Shown here one piece after another: positions 60,501-64,000 of a stretch of 64,000 bases of DNA. How positions within the stretch are numbered: the first letter of the stretch is position 1; each line of letters opens with the position of its first letter. This stretch comes from Chrysoperla carnea (Eukaryota; Arthropoda; Insecta; Neuroptera; Chrysopidae), in contig NC_058338.1 of the NCBI RefSeq assembly GCF_905475395.1, forward strand, positions 94,907,435-94,971,434. Direction: 5' to 3'. Position numbers and translations under genes: made by a program. The notes under the pieces were generated by a model that worked only from the letters and a program-made list of their open reading frames with translations, was not told the origin of the DNA and did not search any database.

Positions 60501-63500
60501 CGAATTTTTTTTTGTATTTGGAAAAAGACCTTTAAATTAGTTTGAGAAACTTCTTCACTCCCTTTTTCGGGATCCGAGCCATGATATGTCCCCAAGTTCT
60601 CGTAACGTATTAAGAACAATAAATTTGGATGAAAATACCAATCTGAGGGCTTTTGAGGTCGCTGAATTCGGTTGTAACAATGACAAATGTGAATACTTTC
60701 AAGCTTTTTCAGTTCAGATTGGAAAACTATTGCTATTTTCCGACCGTCATTTTGAATTTTCTTTTTTTAATGGTCAGATTCGAATTCAGCGACTTTGAAA
60801 ACATTCAAATTAATGATATATATTTTTAATAGATTTTTTTTAATCAAGTACCTAAGAATTGAATTTTCTGGACCCTCTGGCCCCAAAAGCTCTCAAAATG
60901 TTACTTATTTCAATACTTATTTACTTTTTTAAAATACGTTTCCCGCAAAAGGGAGTAAGGAAGGGTCACAAACTAATCAAAGGAGCTTTTTCTAAATGCA
61001 ATTACGAAACATTATAATCCGCGTTAGATTAAAATCCGTTCATTATCCAATAAACTTTCACTTTACATTACGGACTTTCCTTTCATGTTCTACGGCCGCA
61101 AAAATTTAATCTCGCAGCCATTTTCTCGATAAACTAATAAGAGTTAAAAAAATTTTTATAACAAATATCTTATAGTAGTTAAAATGTTTGTAAAATGTAT
61201 TTACGGTATGAACTTCAACATACCATTTGTGCGAGGAACAAAAATAAAATTAAAGTCATATATTAATGGCCTTGCTTCACAGTGTATGAAATATTTACTT
61301 ACAAAATGTATACCCTCCATGAAATAACTGTAACTGTTTGTGTGTGTTAACTGTACAGAATTTATTTATAAACTCTAACCAAACATTTAATAAAAAAATT
61401 CGCAAGAATTAAACAAATTTTGTTTTTATTTCTAAAAAAAAATCTATAATAATGGCTTCTTCTGTTACAAAAATAATTCAAAGATGTGAAAATGGCCAAG
61501 AAACTCACGATCTAGGTAATTTTATTTGATTTTCTCTGAAGTATTCACAAAAATATTTTGTACAAAAGTTGAACAGTATTATTGTAAATTACCATGGTTT
61601 CATTGTTCAAATAAAAACCTGCATAATTTAATAGGAGATAATACTGATGTCGAATTGGTCATATTACCCATAAAAATGCCAAACTAGACTTGATACCAAG
61701 ACAAAATTTGAATGTGATGTGAAATTTATTGAAAAACGAAGAATTTATAAGCCATCAAAGATTGCATTTAAAGGTTGTCCATCTCTTTTCGGCAAAACAA
61801 ATTTTTTTATGAAATCTCTATAGCGATACCGACGTATGACGTCACTAGTGAGTATTTTTGTTTAATTAGGAATTTTAAACGTTCATATCTTGCATACTAG
61901 TAAACTATTCGTGAGGTGAGAATTCTTCATCTGAAGCAGGGTTCGAAAATATCCGATATTTATTATAAATATCAAAATATCGGATATTTTGATATATATC
62001 CGATATATATCAAAATTTCGATATTAAAAAAAACTAAAATGTTTTAAAGATTTTATTTACTTAGGCACTTCAAATCAGACAAATGAAACCAAAACATAAA
62101 ATCAATTAAAAATAAATCAACTTTAAAACAAAAAACAATTTAAAAATTGTTATCAGTCAATGGTCATACCTACACTTAGGCAACAAAACAATAAACATTA
62201 CAAATAATAACTTTAGAGTATAATCAGTCTTAATTATCAAATCAGTCATCAGTCATTCGTAATAAACTGTTAATTATCAAATAAATAAATAAAAATGTCG
62301 TTTCATAATTGTGCTTGGTTTGACTGCAAGGAAGATAAAGCTAGATCATCTTCCTATTCTGAATCTTACTTAAACTTACTCTTTAGTAACGAACTTTTTC
62401 TGACACGACCCGATTTGGGCTTAGTATTAGTAGGTTTTAACCCTACTCCAATGCCATCAAAATTTGGGAAGTAGAAATACGGTAACAAACGCCAAAAGTT
62501 ACTAAATAATATTTAATTTTTTTAAATCATTTTTGTATTGATATATATCATAAAAATTCATGTGCTATATATCGGATATATATCATGATATATATCCTAG
62601 AACCCTGATCTGAAGTGATAAAAAATATTTAGCCCGATCCTCTCTCTATTTGTTGTTTAGACTAAACTTACAAGCTTACTAAAATTTTCTTTTTTTTTTT
62701 ATTTACAGATTTATCCGAATGTCAATTAATGCAAGTACCAGATGCTGTTTATCATTTAATGCGTCATACCGATTTAAAAACATGTGATTTAAGTGGTAAT
62801 GTTATTACAAAAATTCCACCAAAATTTACAGTAAATTTCAATCATATAACGGATTTAAATTTATCACATAATCAAATGTCTAAATTACCAGATGAAATTG
62901 TGGATTTAGGTGAATTACAACGATTGGATATCTCATATAATTCATATATTGCATTACCAAGTTCCATCTTTAAAATACCAAAATTAGAACAATTAAATGC
63001 TAGTAATAATCATATTTTAGGTAAGTTCAACCATCACTTACTTCTTTTTTTGTTTAATATTGATAACTGGGAGTTACAACTCGCCAAGTGGCGATAATAA
63101 TTCGTACTAATTAAAATCGGAAGAAAACCCGAATTCAGTAGTTACAATTTCGGCCAATCAGATGGCCATACTTATACTTATCATTTTTTAAGGCCAATAA
63201 AAATATTCAAATTCAAATCAGATAAATCCCGCCAATATGCGATAAAAATTTGTACTATTAAGCAGGAAGTGGACCGCTTTTTCTGTAGTTCCAATAGTAT
63301 TAAAAGAAAAAATTTTAAAAACACAAAATTTTAAACAGTGGTATTACCTTTGCGAAAAATCATACAATTTGGAATCTCAATAGTTTATTTGATACTTGTA
63401 CTTCATTAGTTTTGGAAATTGGAATCTATTGCTCAATAAATTAACCCCCTGCCCCTGCTTATGAAAATTTCCTGCAATACATTTTCAATGAGTGTATTTT

Positions 63501-64000
63501 CGGGTCCATTCTATGAACAATTGAGTCTGCTTAATATTATTTACACATGTTATAGCCCTAGAGCCCGTGGCAGTAAAACTCATTTACACGGATTTCGAAA
63601 TTTCGCACATGACTCAATACTTAGGTACAATATGGACTAGGTGTGCCAGGGTTTATAATGGCAGAAATATTTTTTGCCATGATTTTTTTACTTTTTATTG
63701 GTGTAACAGATATTTTGGTCAAATTTTGAGCTGTCACACTGATATTTTTCGAAAATATAACTCAAAACGAACAAATAAAAAAAAAAGTAATTCTGCGATA
63801 AGGATAAAATTTTATTGGCTTTATATATTGAAAATCGGTGTGACAAATTTTCTGCCACGATAAGAGCAGTCACATCAAATTTTCCTGAAAATAGATAAAA
63901 TTTGTAATAAAATGGTCTCTTATTAATTAATTTCCATGAAAGTGCAAAATACTTGTAATTATTAAAAATATAAAAAATATTTATTCCAGGATAAACCCTG
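42408..64000 (+). CDS. LRRC20: LRRC20-like leucine-rich repeat gene with three alternative first exons (continues past window end)
   Basis: The shared exon at 62709-63020 encodes 104 residues of leucine-rich repeats (DLSECQLMQVPDAVYHLMRH, LKTCDLSGNVITKIPPKF, ITDLNLSHNQMSKLPDEIVD, LQRLDISYNSYIALPSSIFK, LEQLNASNNHIL). This matches the short cytoplasmic LRR protein LRRC20, whose biochemical role is not established. Three upstream exons (42408-42570, 56664-56727, 61452-61515) each carry their own ATG, encode related peptides ending RC..(D/N)xQE..xL, and stop in phase 1 with a lone G. That G completes the Asp of DLSEC in the shared exon. The shared exon also ends in phase 1 (TTTTAG|gtaagt), so at least one more exon lies outside the window. 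The 20 kb 5' intron is filled with repeats. Confidence 0.82.
43160..43410. mobile_element. palindromic MITE of the AAGGATGTATGAGCA family, copy 1
   Basis: AATTTTGATGGTGAATTCTG...GACGATATAAGACGAAAAGT...ATTTTTCGATATC faces its complement (GATATTT-like...AAAATTTTATTTTTATTTGT...TTCATCATCAAAGTTGAAAA). A second, better-bounded copy lies at about 52395-52722 with ends TAAGGGATGTAAGAGCA and CATGCTCATACATCCTTAA. Related fragments are at 42815-43130, 51820-52080 and 52760-52950. Confidence 0.7.
43755..43816. repeat. hAT-type end fragment (CAGGGCCGG class)
   Basis: Reads GTTGCCTAGGGCCCCATTCA then GGGTTAATCCGGCCCTG. The complement CAGGGCCGGATTAACC is a common hAT terminus. Similar ends occur at 13470, 17778 and 48136. 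Only ends remain. Confidence 0.55.
44685..45352 (-). pseudogene. second non-LTR retrotransposon relic, RNase H tail and 3' region
   Basis: On the minus strand: SGHSDWNGNERADKLAKLGT (end of RNase H, WVPGHSxxxGNExAD-like), a linker, LLTGHDNLNKFQH, then the Cys/His block ACDRCGENSDETLIHFLCYC and PALIQQRRKWYIP. This is the C-terminus of an insect Jockey/I-group ORF2. At least one frameshift. A GC-richer 3' region ending in CCATACCCATACC follows. It is a different family from 40820-41775. Confidence 0.8.
45449..45478. repeat. 30 bp perfect palindrome beside a G run
   Basis: CTTTTATCTCCTATT is followed immediately by its exact complement AATAGGAGATAAAAG. A run of 12 G (45435-45446) lies just upstream. 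No function is evident. Confidence 0.9.
46131..46850. repeat. AACTTCCCGCTAAG-bounded repeat with CA microsatellite
   Basis: It begins TAACTTCCCGCTAAG and ends with the near-complement CTTAGCGGGAAGTTA. Inside are three degenerate sub-repeats (AACGATAACT..GAACGAATCAACCGATTTT), a (CA)n tract at about 46649-46694, and GGAAGCTTCCTGACACC near the right end. Both strands show CA-derived open frames that are not genes. Confidence 0.75.
46994..47414 (-). mobile_element. non-autonomous Helitron, minus orientation, with empty-site support
   Basis: On the minus strand the element starts TCTCTATATATTATAAATGC, carries a GC-rich CCAGCGAAGCGGGTGG segment near its end, and terminates CACTCTAG. It lies between A and T. 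The flanks (CATAACCTCTACA and TAATTTTATAT on the minus strand) are contiguous in the related repeat at 48278-48297, which acts as an empty site. TC...CTAG ends with A/T insertion are the Helitron signature. Confidence 0.88.
48260..48600. repeat. intronic repeat, copy 1 (see 54005-54350)
   Basis: CATAACCTCTACATAATTTT, TATAAATTTATTTTTGAATG, GAGTACAACTTATATTAAAC, TTACACCTTTACTCTCGTGA and GAGAAATTCTCACAGTTT recur with divergence at 54005-54350. An inverted partial copy occupies 46880-46993 plus 47415-47430, on either side of the Helitron. Confidence 0.7.
49060..50333. mobile_element. family B MITE, copy 2, split by a hAT-like insertion
   Basis: The ends GGAGCCCGTCACAGTAAAAC and TTTAGTGTCACAGGCTCC match copy 1 at 10139-10649. 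Its middle is interrupted at 49330-50052. The host halves (to ...TTTAATATACAAAG and from ATACAAAGTCAATAAAATTT) realign with the uninterrupted TTGAATATATAAAGCCAATA at 10384. Confidence 0.85.
49330..50052. mobile_element. hAT-like non-autonomous element, copy 1, with 8 bp target duplication
   Basis: The ends are CAGGGTTCGAAAATATCC and GGATATATATCCTCGAACCCTG-like (inverted termini CAGGGTTCGA/TCGAACCCTG). The direct duplication ATACAAAG flanks both sides (49322-49329, 50053-50060). The interior carries TGTGCTTGGTTTGACTGCAA and repeated GATATATATCATGATATATA near the right end. An 8 bp duplication and CAGGG termini are hAT features. No transposase is encoded. Confidence 0.88.
54005..54350. repeat. 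intronic repeat, copy 2
   Basis: Direct, diverged copy of 48260-48600 about 5.7 kb away, with the same block order. It starts GTAACCTCTACATAATTTTA. Confidence 0.7.
55018..55091 (-). mobile_element. family A fragment, copy 6 (reverse)
   Basis: Only the TATACCATGTATATATGAAA terminus and GTTTGTAACGCTTAAAAATA block remain. The following 55090-55380 is a different two-fold diverged repeat (ATATCGAAATTGTTC..ACATTTTTT.CAGGAA; ATATCAAAATTTTTGATCCC). Confidence 0.7.
55515..56230. mobile_element. composite repeat: GACTTC-family element plus ~340 bp foldback, copy 2
   Basis: 55515-55830 (ACCGACTTCAAACC, CTCAATTCGACTGTATTTTT, GAAAGCTGGTGCTTCACGTG, GTGACAAATTAGTTAGTAC) is followed by a hairpin. Its arms read AAAACCGACTTCAAAAGAAA and TTTCTTTTGAAGTCGGTTTT, with GGAGTCGGTGTCAGCCAAG near the centre. 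It is the same composite as 27940-28620 in opposite orientation. Confidence 0.8.
56664..56727 (+). CDS. LRRC20: LRRC20-like alternative first exon 1b
   Basis: Encodes MASAVTRVIHRCEDAQETEKL plus one G, with donor TTAG|gtaata. Its start context is AAATATGG. It splices in frame to 62709. It is 13/21 identical to exon 1c and resembles the vertebrate LRRC20 N-terminus (EAVARVARK...). A possible acceptor (ATTTACAG, about 56463) suggests there may be a further non-coding 5' exon. Confidence 0.78.
56949..57418 (+). mobile_element. non-autonomous Helitron, plus orientation
   Basis: Starts TCTATAAATATATAGG after an A and ends with a hairpin-forming GCCCAGCAAAGCGGGC, GGGTAACAG, then CTAG before T. The 3' end matches that of the Helitron at 46994-47414. 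It contains a short (TAGA)n tract (about 56975-57000). It begins about 220 bp downstream of exon 1b and splits a repeat related to 36630-37420. Confidence 0.75.
58614..59019 (-). mobile_element. family A dispersed element, copy 7 (reverse)
   Basis: Starts TATACCTTGCATATATGTAA, contains AATCCATTTCCGGTTGTCCG and a GGGTACGTAGGACCC stem-loop with one mismatch, and ends in TGTTTGTTTTCACTT. Confidence 0.8.
59249..59824. mobile_element. inverted-repeat MITE (family D), copy 2
   Basis: Same termini (TATAGTCTAAGATCCCAATT / CAGATCTTGTACTATTATA) and near-identical length as 14544-15119. Arms about 140 bp. Confidence 0.85.
60010..60170. repeat. duplicated block, copy 1 (see 61094-61255)
   Basis: GGCCGCAAGAAATTAATCTC, GCAGCCATTTCTCGATAAAA, AATAAGAGTAATATT and GAACTTCAACATACCGTTTG all recur at 61094-61255. 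Confidence 0.7.
61094..61255. repeat. duplicated block, copy 2, upstream of exon 1c
   Basis: GGCCGCAAAAATTTAATCTC, GCAGCCATTTTCTCGATAAA and GAACTTCAACATACCATTTG match 60010-60170. This copy ends about 200 bp upstream of the exon 1c ATG and could form part of its promoter region. Confidence 0.7.
61452..61515 (+). CDS. LRRC20: LRRC20-like alternative first exon 1c
   Basis: Encodes MASSVTKIIQRCENGQETHD L plus one G, with donor CTAG|gtaatt. Same length (64 coding bases), phase and register as exon 1b, hence a duplicate of it. Start context is AATAATGG. It lies 1.2 kb upstream of the shared LRR exon. Confidence 0.78.
61937..62607. mobile_element. hAT-like non-autonomous element, copy 2, with 8 bp target duplication
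   Basis: Starts CAGGGTTCGAAAATATCCGA and ends AGAACCCTG, with the direct duplication ATCTGAAG on both sides (61929-61936, 62608-62615). The interior is nearly identical to 49330-50052 (TGTGCTTGGTTTGACTGCAA). This and the intact target duplication suggest recent movement. It lies 101 bp upstream of the LRR exon acceptor. Confidence 0.9.
62709..63020 (+). CDS. LRRC20: LRRC20-like shared LRR exon 2
   Basis: The acceptor is atttacag|AT, preceded by a T-rich tract, and the donor is TTTTAG|gtaagt. 312 bp, phase 1 to phase 1, encoding about four LRR units of the LxxLxLSxNxIxxLP type. It lies 101 bp downstream of a hAT-like insertion. Confidence 0.92.
63561..64000. mobile_element. family B MITE, copy 3, cut by window end
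   Basis: Starts GAGCCCGTGGCAGTAAAACT and TTTACACGGATTTCGAAATT. After a short first arm it runs through the family interior in reverse orientation (ATAAGGATAAAATTTTATTG, CAAATTTTCCTGAAAATAGA). It lies in the intron after the LRR exon. Confidence 0.75.

Overview
The window is nuclear DNA from an animal, almost certainly an insect. It is very AT-rich, with intron-containing genes, GT/AG splice sites, abundant A/T homopolymers and many interspersed transposon relics. Three genes can be supported. I cannot name the species or order from sequence alone, and I see no prokaryotic or viral gene set.

Layout. (1) 1039-5947, plus strand: pygopus (pygo). The large first exon is rich in Gly, Met, Pro and Asn. 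A second exon completes the C-terminal PHD finger. The intron holds a palindromic repeat of about 1.15 kb. (2) 5948-13190: intergenic, with a ~168 bp tandem array, relics of a GTACC-type repeat, an inverted-repeat MITE and a hAT transposase fragment. (3) 13197-25503, minus strand, convergent with pygo: a TTLL6/13-type tubulin polyglutamylase. Nine exons join in consistent phase, and a probable tenth exon has an unresolved phase. Its introns are loaded with MITEs, tandem repeats and tRNA-like SINE sequence. (4) 25504-42407: about 17 kb with no recognisable cellular gene. It holds several long inverted repeats, hAT and non-LTR retrotransposon relics, and copies of a dispersed family ending in TATACATGGTATA (family A). 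(5) 42408 to beyond the window end, plus strand: an LRRC20-like leucine-rich-repeat gene. Three related alternative first exons (42408, 56664, 61452) each end in phase 1 and can splice to the same LRR exon (62709-63020). About 20 kb of repeat-filled intron separates the first of these from the LRR exon.

The genes have no obvious shared pathway: pygo is a Wnt/beta-catenin co-activator, the TTLL enzyme modifies axonemal or neuronal tubulin, and LRRC20 is of unknown function. The most notable biology is the set of duplicated first exons in the LRRC20-like gene. Next come several long inverted repeats that could fold into double-stranded RNA, and transposon insertions whose boundaries are verified inside the window by target-site duplications or by a related empty site. 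All boundaries come from reading the sequence. No alignment or expression data were available.
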